In this document: in pieces, positions 54,356 through 63,757 of the stretch
Numbering within the stretch: position 1 is the stretch's first letter
How the letters are laid out: every line of letters starts with the position of its first letter
Assembly (NCBI GenBank): GCA_029959285.1
Contig: JASCOE010000011.1
Span: forward strand, 1-64,000
From: Flavobacteriaceae bacterium PS02337
Lineage (GTDB): Bacteria; Bacteroidota; Bacteroidia; Flavobacteriales; Flavobacteriaceae
Direction: 5' to 3'
DNA length: 64,000 bases
Made by a program: the position numbers and the translations under genes
Notes under the pieces: generated by a model
Seen by the model: the letters and a program-made list of their open reading frames with translations, nothing else
Database searches by the model: none
Told to the model about the DNA's origin: nothing

Positions 54356-55255
54356 ATGACCATAAAACTAAATCATATAGACAAATTAAAATATTTATTT
54401 TTTGTGCTTTTTGCAGTTTTGTTTTCCTGCGAAGATGATGTACGCGAAGTATATCTTTATAAAAAAGGAACTCTCGAAGCAACTTCTACCAATACTGCTA
54501 TTAAAGGCGGTGAAACCGTAACCTATACCGATTCGTCAACCAAAGTTCGAGCTATAAAATGGACCTTTCAAGGCGGATCGCCAGGAGCTTCCATCGAACC
54601 AAATGTTGAAGTAAAATATACTAAAGCAGGAACGTTTACTACAACTCTTGAAATAACACATACTGATAATACAATTCAAAAGAAAACTTTTACAGTTGTG
54701 GTTGAAGCGCCGCCAACTCCACCAATTGTTGTTCCTGCAGATGCGCTTAAAATTTATTCTGAAAATCCTGATTTCACCAAAACAGCACCTGTTTTAAATT
54801 GGGTTTCAAGCAATCAATTTGTAATCAAAGAAGTGGCAACAGAAGGATATGAAAATGCTTATAGAAACTTCTCACTTCCAGCAACTCCTCCAGCTGCAGA
54901 AGCTAAATGGGCAATGGCGATTCTTTCGTTTGTAAATTTCACCGATATTTCATCATATACTTATCTGAATTTAGCGGTAAGAACAACTAGCACCGGGAAA
55001 ATCAGATTTAGAATGAAAGATGCCTCAAATACAGGTTATGTAGAATTTGATGCCACAAGTAATTTGTACGGATTAAAAAGAGACGGAAGCTGGAATATGG
55101 TTAAAATTCCAATTGCTGATTATAAAAAGCAAAATGCAGCTTTAGATTTAACTAAAATTAAAGATATTTTGGTTTTAAGAAGTGTTGATCCTGAAGATGT
55201 AAGAGCTTTAAATAATTATATTTTCGATATCGATCATATCTATTTATCTAAATAA
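54356..55255 (+). CDS. Surface glycan-binding lipoprotein (PKD plus CBM-like)
   Basis: This 299-residue lipoprotein has lipobox Cys25 (AVLFSC). A PKD-type module at about 38-120 contains KAIKWTFQGGSPG-like and KYTKAGTFTTTLEITHTD segments. The C-terminal half (about 130-299) has a jelly-roll look (YLNLAVRTTSTGKIRFRMKDAS, SWNMVKIPIADYK, NYIFDIDHIYL), like carbohydrate-binding modules. Its position in the locus fits a SusE/SGBP-type xylan-binding protein without catalytic activity. Confidence 0.7.
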   Translation: MTIKLNHIDKLKYLFFVLFAVLFSCEDDVREVYLYKKGTLEATSTNTAIKGGETVTYTDSSTKVRAIKWTFQGGSPGASIEPNVEVKYTKAGTFTTTLEITHTDNTIQKKTFTVVVEAPPTPPIVVPADALKIYSENPDFTKTAPVLNWVSSNQFVIKEVATEGYENAYRNFSLPATPPAAEAKWAMAILSFVNFTDISSYTYLNLAVRTTSTGKIRFRMKDASNTGYVEFDATSNLYGLKRDGSWNMVKIPIADYKKQNAALDLTKIKDILVLRSVDPEDVRALNNYIFDIDHIYLSK

Positions 55256-55332
55256 TTTGTCCCTTTTTATTACACTATTTTCTTATGGGGCAGTTTTTAT
55301 GCTGTCCCATAATTTTTCAAAAACAATTAAAA

Positions 55333-56751
55333 ATGAATTTAAAGAAACATTCCATTTGCATATTGTTCTGTTTTACAAGCCTAATATCGTTGAATTCACA
55401 GAATAAAATTACGTATCAAAAAGTAGAAGCCAGACAAAACGCTTTAGATCCGAAATGGGTGGCTTACGATGCTAAAACTATTGATAAACTTCCTGGATTT
55501 AAAACCAAAAAACAAGAACCGATTTCAAATTTCGGAGGTTTTAAAGTCTGGCAAAAAGAAGCAACAGGTTTTTTTAGAACCGAAAAAATAGACAATAGAT
55601 GGTGGATAATTGATCCAGAAGGTTATCCTTTTATTTACAAAGGAGTTGCTGTTTTCAACGCAGGACGTTCTGTAAATCAGCAAAAAGCATTTGATAAAAA
55701 ATACAGAAGCAAAGAAAACTGGATAAAACAAGAATCTAAATTGCTTCGTGATAACGGATTCAATGGCGTAGGAGCGTGGTCGAATGTTGATTTGGTTAAA
55801 AATGCCGAAAATCCGCTGGTTTATACCGTGATTATTTCTCCAATGGGAATGTATCATTCTGATCACATTAAAAAATACGGTGGAAAATACAAAGAAGCGA
55901 GCTGGCAGAATTATCGTTTCGATTTAGTGATGGTTTTTGATAAAGAATTTGAAGCCTACATCGAAAAATCGGTAAAAGAGGTTTCTCAGTATAAAAATGA
56001 TAAGTATTTGATGGGTTATTTTACTGATAATGAGCTTCCTTGGTATAATGACGCATTAGATAAACATTTAACTTTATTGGCCAAAGATGAGCAGGGTTAT
56101 ATTGCTGCAAAAGCTTGGTTAGATGAAAGAAAAGGATTTAATGCATCATTATCGGATGTTAATCAGGAAGATAGAATGGCATTTACAGCATTTTATTTTG
56201 AAACTTATATGAAGAAAGTGACCGAAGCGCTAAGAAAAGCAGATCCGAATCATTTGTATTTAGGGTGCCGTTTCAATCAGGACAAAGAACAAGAATTGAC
56301 CAATCCTGAGATTTTTAAAGTGGCAGGAAAATATATGGATATCGTTTCAATAAATCATTATAGAAAATGGGAGCCAAGTCAGGAATTGATGAACAATTGG
56401 GGAGAATGGTCAGGAAAACCATTTTTAATTACAGAATGGTATACAAAAGGCGAAGATTCAGGTTTACCAAATAATACAGGCGCCGGATGGCTGGTTCGAA
56501 CACAAAAGGAAAGAGGGCTTTTCTATCAGAACTTTACTTTGGATTTGCTTAAAAACAAAAACAGCGTCGGTTGGCATTGGTTCAAATATATGGATAATGA
56601 TCCGCAGGATTTAAGTACAGATTATTCGAACAGAGATTCAAACAAAGGAATTGTCAATAGTAATTTTGAACCGTATTTGCCTTTATTAAAAGAGATGAAA
56701 ATGATTAACGATAATGCTTATGAGCTGACTCGTTATTTTGATAAAAAATAA
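55333..56751 (+). CDS. Clan GH-A glycoside hydrolase (agarase-like)
   Basis: This is a 472-residue secreted protein from the ATG at 55333 (MNLKKHSICILFCFTSLISL, signal peptide); an ATG at 55285 would add 16 residues. It has a TIM-barrel core with WWIIDPEGYPFIYKGVAVF near the start, candidate acid/base E234 in YFTDNELPW, and candidate nucleophile E368 in FLITEWYTKG. The pattern resembles proteins annotated as agarases (GH50/GH86-like) in Bacteroidota. Agar is unlikely here, and within this locus a xylan side-chain or beta-linked substrate is more plausible. The exact family needs a profile search. Confidence 0.65.
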   Translation: MNLKKHSICILFCFTSLISLNSQNKITYQKVEARQNALDPKWVAYDAKTIDKLPGFKTKKQEPISNFGGFKVWQKEATGFFRTEKIDNRWWIIDPEGYPFIYKGVAVFNAGRSVNQQKAFDKKYRSKENWIKQESKLLRDNGFNGVGAWSNVDLVKNAENPLVYTVIISPMGMYHSDHIKKYGGKYKEASWQNYRFDLVMVFDKEFEAYIEKSVKEVSQYKNDKYLMGYFTDNELPWYNDALDKHLTLLAKDEQGYIAAKAWLDERKGFNASLSDVNQEDRMAFTAFYFETYMKKVTEALRKADPNHLYLGCRFNQDKEQELTNPEIFKVAGKYMDIVSINHYRKWEPSQELMNNWGEWSGKPFLITEWYTKGEDSGLPNNTGAGWLVRTQKERGLFYQNFTLDLLKNKNSVGWHWFKYMDNDPQDLSTDYSNRDSNKGIVNSNFEPYLPLLKEMKMINDNAYELTRYFDKK

Positions 56752-56811
56752 ATGTTGTTTTTAAATTAAAGGAACTAAAATCAGCTCAACCTCAAAATAT
56801 TATCCGTGATA

Positions 56812-56914
56812 TTGTCATTTCGACGAAGGAGAAATCTTCGCAAGTAGCTCCTCAAAAGGATTTCTACTCTTTGTCGATTCAGCATCGAAGATTTCTCCTT
56901 CGTCGAAATGACAA
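56812..56914. repeat. 29-bp perfect inverted repeat (GTCATTTCGACGAAGGAG family)
   Basis: The arms at 56812-56840 and 56886-56914 are exact inverse complements beginning TTGTCATTTCGACGAAGGAG and ending AAATCTTCG. The 45-base loop contains CTCAAAAGGATTTC. The sequence lies between the GH-A and GH2 genes in a 256-base gap that has no coding sequence. Confidence 0.85.
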
Positions 56915-57007
56915 GATTGTGGTTATCGTCGTGAAGAATAGATTAAAATAACTTTAAAAAAGAAAAGTTTAAATTAATTAGACCCTATATAATTAAAAAT
57001 AAAAACT

Positions 57008-58810
57008 ATGAAAAAAATTGTAATGCTGTGCTGTACTTTTCTGTTAATGGGAAAAACAATGGCGCAGGAAGTTCCGTTAGTTTCAAACATTGCAGCCCGA
57101 AACAATATTACTTTAAACGGAAAATGGAGTTATATAGTAGATCCATTAGAAAATGGATATTACGATTACCGTTTAATGCCTTTTAAAAACAACGGATTTT
57201 TCGAAAATAAAAAATGGAATACCACAGATTTAACGGAATATAATTTCGCTACTTCTGCCACGATGGATATTCCGTCTGATTGGAATTCGAAAGACGAAAG
57301 ATTGTTTTTTTACGAAGGAACGGTTTGGTTTCAAAAAGATTTCAATTATAAAAAAGATGCTAAAACTAAAGAGATTCTGCATTTTGGAGCCGTTAATTAT
57401 GATGCGAAAGTGTATGTAAACGGAAAATTGGCAGGAACTCACGTTGGCGGTTATACTCCTTTCAACTTTGATGTTACCGATTTATTAGTTGATGGAAATA
57501 ATTTCGTTGTAGTAAAAGCAGATAACAAACGCCATAAAGACAATGTGCCAACGGTAAACATGGATTGGTGGAATTACGGCGGAATTACAAGAGATGTTAC
57601 TTTAGCTCAAGTTCCGAATACGTATATCGAAGATTATTTAGTTCAATTGGATAAAAAAGAAAAAGGAAAAATTTCTGGCTGGATAAAATTGAATAGCGAA
57701 AGTGCCAATCAATCTGTCTCTGTTTCGATTCCAGAATTGAAAATCAAAAAGAATGTTACCACAGACGCAAAAGGATTAGCTTATTTTGAAATTAAAGCAA
57801 ATCCAATTTTATGGACGCCAGAAAAACCAAAATTATACGATGTTGTCATTGCTAAAGCTGATGAAAATATAGCAGATCAAATTGGTTTCAGAACTATTGA
57901 AGCCAAAGGAAAAGAAATTCTTTTAAATGGAAAAAAAGTTTTTTTACGCGGAATTAGTATTCACGAAGAAGCGCCTTTTAGATCGGGAAGAGGTTGGTCG
58001 CAAGATGATGCGATTACTTTGTTGAATTGGGCAAAAGAATTAGGCTGTAATTATGTTCGTTTGGCGCATTATCCGCACAACGAAAATATGGTAAGAGAAG
58101 CCGAAAAAATGGGAATTATGATTTGGTCTGAAGTTCCAGTTTATTGGACGATTTCTTGGACAAATCCAGATACATACGCCAATGCAGAACGCCAATTGCA
58201 CGACATGATTTACAGAGATAAAAACCGTTGCGGAATCGTGATTTGGTCAATCGCAAATGAAACTCCGCATAGTGATGAAAGAGATGTTTTCTTAAGTAAA
58301 TTGGCAAAATATGCGCGTACACAAGACAATTTTCGTTTGATTAGTATGGCGATGGAAGTCACTAAAAGTCCGAACAATGTGAATACACTTCACGACAATA
58401 TGAATGAATATGTAGACATTGTAAGTTTCAATCAATATTTAGGGTGGTACAGAGGAACAAATGAATCTTGCAAAGACATGCAATGGGTAATTCCGTATAA
58501 TAAACCTGTAATCATCAGCGAATTTGGTGGCGAAGCTTTACAAGGTCTTCACGGCGATAAAAAAGAGCGCTGGAACGAAGAATATCAAGAAGAATTATAC
58601 ATTCAAAATACGCAGATGTTCAATCGAATTGAAGGTTTAGCGGGAGTTTCGCCGTGGATTTTAGTAGACTTTAGATCGCCAAGAAGACAATTGCCAAATA
58701 TTCAGGATTTCTTTAATCGTAAAGGTTTAATTTCAGATCAAGGAATTAAGAAGAAAGCTTTTTATGTAATGAAAGATTGGTACGCCCAAAAAGAAAAAGA
58801 ATATAAATAA
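57008..58810 (+). CDS. GH2 glycoside hydrolase, probable beta-glucuronidase
   Basis: This is a 600-residue secreted enzyme with a signal peptide (to AQ at about 20), a sugar-binding jelly-roll domain (about 30-205), an immunoglobulin-like domain and a TIM barrel (about 300-595). It has FLRGISIHEEAPFRSGRGW, acid/base E418 in WSIANETP and nucleophile E505 in PVIISEFGGEA. N570-R-K572 (FNRKGLI) matches the N-x-K motif that recognises the carboxylate of glucuronic acid in beta-glucuronidases. That specificity fits uronic acid decorations on xylan, although natural side chains are alpha-linked, so the true substrate needs testing. Confidence 0.88.
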   Translation: MKKIVMLCCTFLLMGKTMAQEVPLVSNIAARNNITLNGKWSYIVDPLENGYYDYRLMPFKNNGFFENKKWNTTDLTEYNFATSATMDIPSDWNSKDERLFFYEGTVWFQKDFNYKKDAKTKEILHFGAVNYDAKVYVNGKLAGTHVGGYTPFNFDVTDLLVDGNNFVVVKADNKRHKDNVPTVNMDWWNYGGITRDVTLAQVPNTYIEDYLVQLDKKEKGKISGWIKLNSESANQSVSVSIPELKIKKNVTTDAKGLAYFEIKANPILWTPEKPKLYDVVIAKADENIADQIGFRTIEAKGKEILLNGKKVFLRGISIHEEAPFRSGRGWSQDDAITLLNWAKELGCNYVRLAHYPHNENMVREAEKMGIMIWSEVPVYWTISWTNPDTYANAERQLHDMIYRDKNRCGIVIWSIANETPHSDERDVFLSKLAKYARTQDNFRLISMAMEVTKSPNNVNTLHDNMNEYVDIVSFNQYLGWYRGTNESCKDMQWVIPYNKPVIISEFGGEALQGLHGDKKERWNEEYQEELYIQNTQMFNRIEGLAGVSPWILVDFRSPRRQLPNIQDFFNRKGLISDQGIKKKAFYVMKDWYAQKEKEYK

Positions 58811-58830
58811 GTTAGTAGTTTAAATAGAGT

Positions 58831-58873
58831 GAAAAACCTTCAGAATCAATTTTGATTTTGGAGGTTTTTTTAT
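58831..58873 (+). terminator. Intrinsic terminator of the xylan locus
   Basis: AAAAACCTTCAGAATCAA pairs with TTGATTTTGGAGGTTTTT (two wobble pairs) and runs into seven T. Confidence 0.75.
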
Positions 58874-59039
58874 GTTCCGTAGGAACATCTCATCGGTAGA
58901 AAATTAGAAAATCATATTATTTTACGTTCCGTAGGGAACGTTTGGTTTGACATGATTATTTTAAATCCGATCAGACGTTCCTACGGAACGTAATTTTATC
59001 TGATTGTTTTTTCTACCGACGAAACATTCCTAAGGAATG
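58873..59039. repeat. Nested palindrome cluster, GTTCC-GGAAC family
   Basis: Four short palindromes lie in line: TGTTCCGTAGGAACA (58873), ACGTTCCGTAGGGAACGT (58924), ACGTTCCTACGGAACGT (58975) and CATTCCTAAGGAATG (59025). An outer pair, CGGTAGAAAA and TTTTCTACCG, encloses the middle two. They fill most of the 272-base gap between convergent operons. Confidence 0.75.
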
Positions 59040-59082
59040 ATGATTTGATATAAAAAATGAAAAGATCTGTTTTTATAAAAAT

Positions 59083-59895
59083 CTATTTCACCAAATAATC
59101 AACCTGATCTGCTTCGCAAAGTCTGAAATAACCCAATGCATATTCATTTGCATTGTTCGTATTTAAAATGTTTCCTCTAATATTTCCTTGAGGAACAGAA
59201 AAGGGATTTGAATTGGAAGCTTCCAAAATCAACTTCATGTAATTGAAAAAGTTTTTAGAAACACCACGATGCATAATTTTTACCGTATTTCCGGCTTTCA
59301 TATCTTCATCAGAAAATCTCGTGCTGATTTGATTTCCATTATAAAATTCATCATTTGTGATTTCATATTCTGGAAAAATTAGAAATTCACTTTGATAATC
59401 TGTTAAATAAAAATTTACCTGATCTGCTGGATCGGTGTAATAAAAAGTCAGTTCAATTACATCTTCTCCGCCAAAATCTGGAACAAGTGCTTGCTCTACT
59501 TTAGTGATTGGAACTACAGAGGTTAATTTTTCTGTAGCAGTAAAACTTTTTCCTTCGGCTTGAATAAATAATTTGTAATCCATATCGATTACGGGAACAA
59601 AATTCGTGCATTTGTAAACGCCAGCTTCGGTTTCATTAAAAGTAAAAACATCTCCGTTGCTGTTTTCAACTCGTACTTGCGCTCCCGAAACTTTTGGCGT
59701 TGTACCGCTGTAATACGGAGCCGTTTTACTGATTTTTATAGTTTGTTCTTTGCCGTCGGTTCCTTTTTTCCACATAATTTCGGCATCGATTACCAATCTT
59801 GTTTCGCCTGTTTCCAGATCAAGATTGACAACGTCTTCGCAAGAGGTAAAAGACAATGCTAAAAAAAGTGTTATTAATGCCAGTGCTTTATTCAT
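59083..59895 (-). CDS. DUF4249-family lipoprotein
   Basis: This is a 270-residue lipoprotein from the ATG at 59895 (MNKALALITLFLALSFTSC, Cys19). An ATG at 59922 gives nine more residues and starts 5 bases after the TonB gene stop, so it is also possible. The N-terminal CEDVVNLDLETGETRLVIDAEI is the DUF4249 pattern; the rest is beta-rich. DUF4249 proteins follow STN-type TonB receptors and probably act as the outer-membrane partner of the receptor. The substrate is unknown. Confidence 0.82.
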   Translation of the reverse strand: MNKALALITLFLALSFTSCEDVVNLDLETGETRLVIDAEIMWKKGTDGKEQTIKISKTAPYYSGTTPKVSGAQVRVENSNGDVFTFNETEAGVYKCTNFVPVIDMDYKLFIQAEGKSFTATEKLTSVVPITKVEQALVPDFGGEDVIELTFYYTDPADQVNFYLTDYQSEFLIFPEYEITNDEFYNGNQISTRFSDEDMKAGNTVKIMHRGVSKNFFNYMKLILEASNSNPFSVPQGNIRGNILNTNNANEYALGYFRLCEADQVDYLVK

Positions 59896-59926
59896 TATAG
59901 TATGTTTTTTTAATCTTTTCATAGCA

Positions 59927-62545
59927 TTAAAATTTAAAGTTATAAGAAACTCCAGGAACAATTCCGAAGATTGAAAGTCTTCTGGTTTCATTTGCACCTG
60001 TATCATCATTTGTTGTAAAACTCATCGAAGCGGCATTTTTTCTGTTGTAAACATTATAAAGACTAAATACCCAATAGCTTTGCCATCCTTTCTTTTTGTC
60101 TGGTTTTGGCGTATAAGTTGCCGCAAGATCTAAGTGATGAAACAACGGCAATCTGTTTTCATTTCGCAAAGAATAATTCGGAACATGAATTCCTCCAAAT
60201 TCATAATAACCATTTGCATACGTTACGGGTTGACCCGATTGCAGAGTGAAATTTCCATTAAAAGACCATTTCGAATTTAGTTCGTAACTTCCCACAATAC
60301 TCAAATTATGCAATTTGTCATAACCAGATAAATACCAATCGCCATTTGCAATTCCTGGTTCTTCAGCGGTTCTTCCAGGAGTTTTTTGTTCAGCACGAGA
60401 CAAAGTATAAGAAACCCATCCAGTAAAATTACCAGTGTTTTTTCTAAATAATAATTCTAATCCGTACGATCTTGCTTTTCCGTTTAGAATAACTTGTTCA
60501 ATGTTATTGTTAGCCAAAACATCAGCGCCGTCAATATAATCAATACGATTTTGAACATTTTTATAAAATAATTCGGTTTCTAATGAGTAATCGCCATCTC
60601 TAAAATTTTTAAAATAACCCATTGCATATTGATCCAAAAGCTGAGGTTTTGTAAACGGTCCGCTTGGAGTCCAGATGCTCATTGGTAACGGAGATTGTGT
60701 ATTAGATAAAATATGAATGTATTGCGCCATTCTGTTGTAACTCGCTTTTATAGAAGTATCATCGTTAAAGGCATAAGACAAAGCAGCTCGCGGTTCAAAA
60801 TTGCCAAAATTACTGATGGTTTTTCCGCTTCCGTATTTAATAGTTCCAGTTGGAATTCCTTCTTCATAAATTTTATAAAGCGGATTATAAACAACGGCCT
60901 GACCATTTTCGTAGGTACTAATTTCTTCAGAACCTAAACGATAAAATGTGCTGTATCGAAGTCCATAACGGAAATTTAATTTTTCTGTAATTTGATTTTC
61001 AAAATCAATAAAAGCAGAAGCTTCTAATGCATATTTTTTATCCAATTGTTTGTAATTGAATTGAGAATCGGAACTCGTTGGCTGTACAACGCCTGGATTA
61101 AAATCATAATACAATCCGTCTATTCCGTAATTGATTTTGAATTTTTCAGATTTCTGATAATTCCAAGCATATTTAGCACCGTAACTTTTGATATTGCTGT
61201 CCCATTCAAAATTTTCTGAAGAAAGTCCCAAATTGAATTTATAATCGCTGTAAAATGCAGAAAGATTAGAATTTAGATGATCATTAAATTTATGTTTCCA
61301 GCTCAAAATTCCCATTGTGCTTCCGTAAGTGCTAGAGAAACGTTCGTTAATATCAAATAAATCATTTCCTAAATAACCAGAAAATGACAAGGTATTATTA
61401 GCATTCAAACGAAAATTGAATTTTGCATTCAAATCATAAAACATGGCAGAGTTTTTATTGTCTGCCAGTTTCATGAACAAATGCGCATACGAAGCACGTC
61501 CGGAAAGGATGAACGAACTTTTCTCTTTTTGTATTGGTCCTTGAACCAAAAGGCGGCTCGAAATAATTCCGATTCCCCCATTTACTTTATAATCTTGAAA
61601 ATCTCCAGTTTGCTGCGCTACATCTAAAACAGACGAAACGCGACCTCCAAATCGAGATGGAATTCCACCTTTATATAAATCTAAACCATTGACAACATCA
61701 GCATTAAAAATCGAAAAGAAACCAAACATATGCGAATCTGCATATACAGGCGCGCCATCTAACAGAATCAAATTCTGATCGGCAGCACCGCCTCGAACGT
61801 TAAAACCTGAAGAAGCTTCTCCAGCATTGGTTACTCCAGGCAAAGTCAAAATTGATTTTAACGGATCTGGTTCGCCCATTGCCACAGGAATTTTTTTAAT
61901 TTCCTGCATCGAAAGCCTGTTTACACTCATTTGAGTTGTTTTGATATCAACTGCTTTGTTATTCATTACAATAACTTCTCCCAATTGCTGGCTATCCGAT
62001 TCGATGTTAAAATTCATCGTAACATCATCAGAAACCGTTATCTGTTTTTCCTGATTTTTAGAGCCAACATAACTAATTACGAGAGTATAAGTTCCGTTTG
62101 GAATTTCTAAACTGTATTTTCCATTAATGTCTGTTATGGTTCCAGCTTCCAATTCTTTAATAAAAACATTGGCGCCAATAACAGGTTGTCTTTCATCATC
62201 AGAAATCTGTCCCTTTAGCTTGCTTTTTTTTTTAGCTGCTTTTTGAGATTGAGATTTTTGTTTTACAAAAATATTGTTGCCTACTATAGAAAATTGTACA
62301 GATGCAGTTTTGTTTAATTCCGTAATAAGCTTCTCAACTTCGATTTGCTTAAAAATGCTTTTTTTGGTGAAATATTTTTTGCCAGTATCGAACTGCTCCG
62401 TAAAGGCAAACTTATAATCAGATTGATTTTCGATCTGTTTAAAAAACTCTTTTAAAGTTACATTTTGATCTACAGTTACCGTGACCTTTTGCGAGGTCAT
62501 AGATAAACTGAGTAAAAAAAAGCATGCTGAAATTATATGCTTCAT
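59927..62545 (-). CDS. TonB-dependent receptor with STN (FecA-type) signalling domain
   Basis: This is an 872-residue outer-membrane receptor. It has a signal peptide (to about 19), an STN domain (about 20-100: VTLKEFFKQIENQSDYKFAF, SVQFSIVGNNIFVK), a carboxypeptidase-regulatory-like domain (about 108-190), a plug (about 205-310: ILTLPGVTNAGEASSGFNVRGG and NLILLDGAPVY) and a barrel ending VSYNFKF. The STN domain would touch the anti-sigma factor encoded next door, as in FecA-FecR-FecI. Substrate unknown. Confidence 0.93.
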   Translation of the reverse strand: MKHIISACFFLLSLSMTSQKVTVTVDQNVTLKEFFKQIENQSDYKFAFTEQFDTGKKYFTKKSIFKQIEVEKLITELNKTASVQFSIVGNNIFVKQKSQSQKAAKKKSKLKGQISDDERQPVIGANVFIKELEAGTITDINGKYSLEIPNGTYTLVISYVGSKNQEKQITVSDDVTMNFNIESDSQQLGEVIVMNNKAVDIKTTQMSVNRLSMQEIKKIPVAMGEPDPLKSILTLPGVTNAGEASSGFNVRGGAADQNLILLDGAPVYADSHMFGFFSIFNADVVNGLDLYKGGIPSRFGGRVSSVLDVAQQTGDFQDYKVNGGIGIISSRLLVQGPIQKEKSSFILSGRASYAHLFMKLADNKNSAMFYDLNAKFNFRLNANNTLSFSGYLGNDLFDINERFSSTYGSTMGILSWKHKFNDHLNSNLSAFYSDYKFNLGLSSENFEWDSNIKSYGAKYAWNYQKSEKFKINYGIDGLYYDFNPGVVQPTSSDSQFNYKQLDKKYALEASAFIDFENQITEKLNFRYGLRYSTFYRLGSEEISTYENGQAVVYNPLYKIYEEGIPTGTIKYGSGKTISNFGNFEPRAALSYAFNDDTSIKASYNRMAQYIHILSNTQSPLPMSIWTPSGPFTKPQLLDQYAMGYFKNFRDGDYSLETELFYKNVQNRIDYIDGADVLANNNIEQVILNGKARSYGLELLFRKNTGNFTGWVSYTLSRAEQKTPGRTAEEPGIANGDWYLSGYDKLHNLSIVGSYELNSKWSFNGNFTLQSGQPVTYANGYYEFGGIHVPNYSLRNENRLPLFHHLDLAATYTPKPDKKKGWQSYWVFSLYNVYNRKNAASMSFTTNDDTGANETRRLSIFGIVPGVSYNFKF

Positions 62546-62646
62546 GAAATTTTGTATTTTTGAATTATTATTAAATGGAATAACCTCGTGTTATCCTGAA
62601 TATGAGGAGGATGTGGAGTTTCGCGGCTTACATCCTTTTTTCTTTT
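62546..62646 (-). promoter_or_regulatory. Hairpin-containing gap between fecR-like and TonB genes
   Basis: On the minus strand AGGATGT near 62641 pairs with ACATCCT around 62613, and a second inverted pair (ATAAC/GTTAT) lies at 62580-62596. These may be attenuator or processing hairpins separating regulatory and receptor genes. Confidence 0.35.
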
Positions 62647-63489
62647 CTATTGAAAAGTAATCTGTTTTAAATCTTCATTGATTTCAAAGTTTAGGTTATA
62701 CATTTCTGATATTAATTGCACAATTGTTTTTAAATCTTCTTTTTTATTGATTCGAATGGTAATCTTTTGGTTTGAATATTCTTGCGGAATCATCACGCTG
62801 TAGCCGTAGTTTTCTTGAATATAATCGCTCACAGCAGTTAGCTTTTCGTTGTCAAAATCTACAAATCGGCTAAACTCTGTTAAAGAAGCTTTTTGATTTC
62901 CATAAGTGAATTTTTCACCCGGTTTTAAAATCCATTTTTGGTTTTGACCTTTTACATTCATCTGAACACTTCCTTCAAAAAGTTCAACCGTGATTTCTTC
63001 GTTTTCCGATTCTTTCACTGTAAAAGAAGTTCCTAAAACTGTTGTTGTGGTTTCATCACAAAAAACCTGAAAAGGATGCTGTTTGTCTTTTTTTACTTTA
63101 AAATAAGCTTCACCATCCATTTCAATTTTTCTGTTTAAAGCAAAATTTGCCCCATAAGAAATTTTAGAATTTGGACTCAATTCGACTTTTGAACTATCTG
63201 GTAAAGTCACAAATTTTATTGCTGAAGAGGTATTTTCAATAATTGTTTCTGCAATAACGTTACTTTCGTTTAGAGAATTTCCATTAAAATAAATTCCCGT
63301 TCCGATAAGCACAAAAAGTAAAACTGAAGCTGCGGCATAATAACGCCAAGTTTTAGATTTGGTTTTCTTTTTAGCAAAAGTTGAGGTATGAAATTGTTCC
63401 CAAGAAGCTTCTTTTTCGTTTTCGGAATGTGATGACGGATTTTCATTCCATACTTTTTCAAATTCTTCGTCAAATTTTTCGTTATCCAT
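62647..63489 (-). CDS. FecR-family anti-sigma factor
   Basis: This is a 280-residue inner-membrane protein from the ATG at 63489 (MDNEKFDEEFEKVW); an ATG at 63516 would add nine residues. It has a cytoplasmic N-terminus (about 1-60), one membrane helix (YYAAASVLLFVLIGTGIYF), the periplasmic FecR domain (VTLPDSSKVELSPNSKISYG, RKIEMDGEAYFKV) and a C-terminal DUF4974 STN-like domain (TIRINKKEDLKTIVQLISEMYNLNFEI). It would hold the ECF sigma factor until the receptor signals. Confidence 0.9.
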   Translation of the reverse strand: MDNEKFDEEFEKVWNENPSSHSENEKEASWEQFHTSTFAKKKTKSKTWRYYAAASVLLFVLIGTGIYFNGNSLNESNVIAETIIENTSSAIKFVTLPDSSKVELSPNSKISYGANFALNRKIEMDGEAYFKVKKDKQHPFQVFCDETTTTVLGTSFTVKESENEEITVELFEGSVQMNVKGQNQKWILKPGEKFTYGNQKASLTEFSRFVDFDNEKLTAVSDYIQENYGYSVMIPQEYSNQKITIRINKKEDLKTIVQLISEMYNLNFEINEDLKQITFQ

Positions 63490-63500
63490 TTTTGTTGGTT

Positions 63501-63710
63501 TTAAATGATTTGACAATGAAATCCTTGTTTGGTAAAAACACCATAAACCATTTCCTTGATCTCGCGATTGGTTTCGATTTTCAGAATGTTTTCGTGGCCT
63601 TTTTTATCAAAATTGATGATACAATCGGAAATGATGAACTGTAAATGAGCCACAAGTAAATTTGCTTCTTTTTTAGTTCTAACATTAGTTTTATACGCTT
63701 CAATATGCAT
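63501..63710 (-). CDS. Small ferredoxin-fold-like protein in the sigma/anti-sigma operon
   Basis: This is a 69-residue protein from the ATG at 63710 (MHIEAYKTNVRTKKEANLL); an ATG at 63749 would add 13 residues. The strand-helix-strand pattern with NFDKKGHENILKIE matches the protein at 40448-40648. It sits between the sigma and FecR genes with short gaps. A regulatory role is possible but unproven. Confidence 0.55.
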   Translation of the reverse strand: MHIEAYKTNVRTKKEANLLVAHLQFIISDCIINFDKKGHENILKIETNREIKEMVYGVFTKQGFHCQII

Positions 63711-63757
63711 TTTCTGTCCTTGTTTTTTATAGATAACAAACGAGAACAAAAAAGTTC

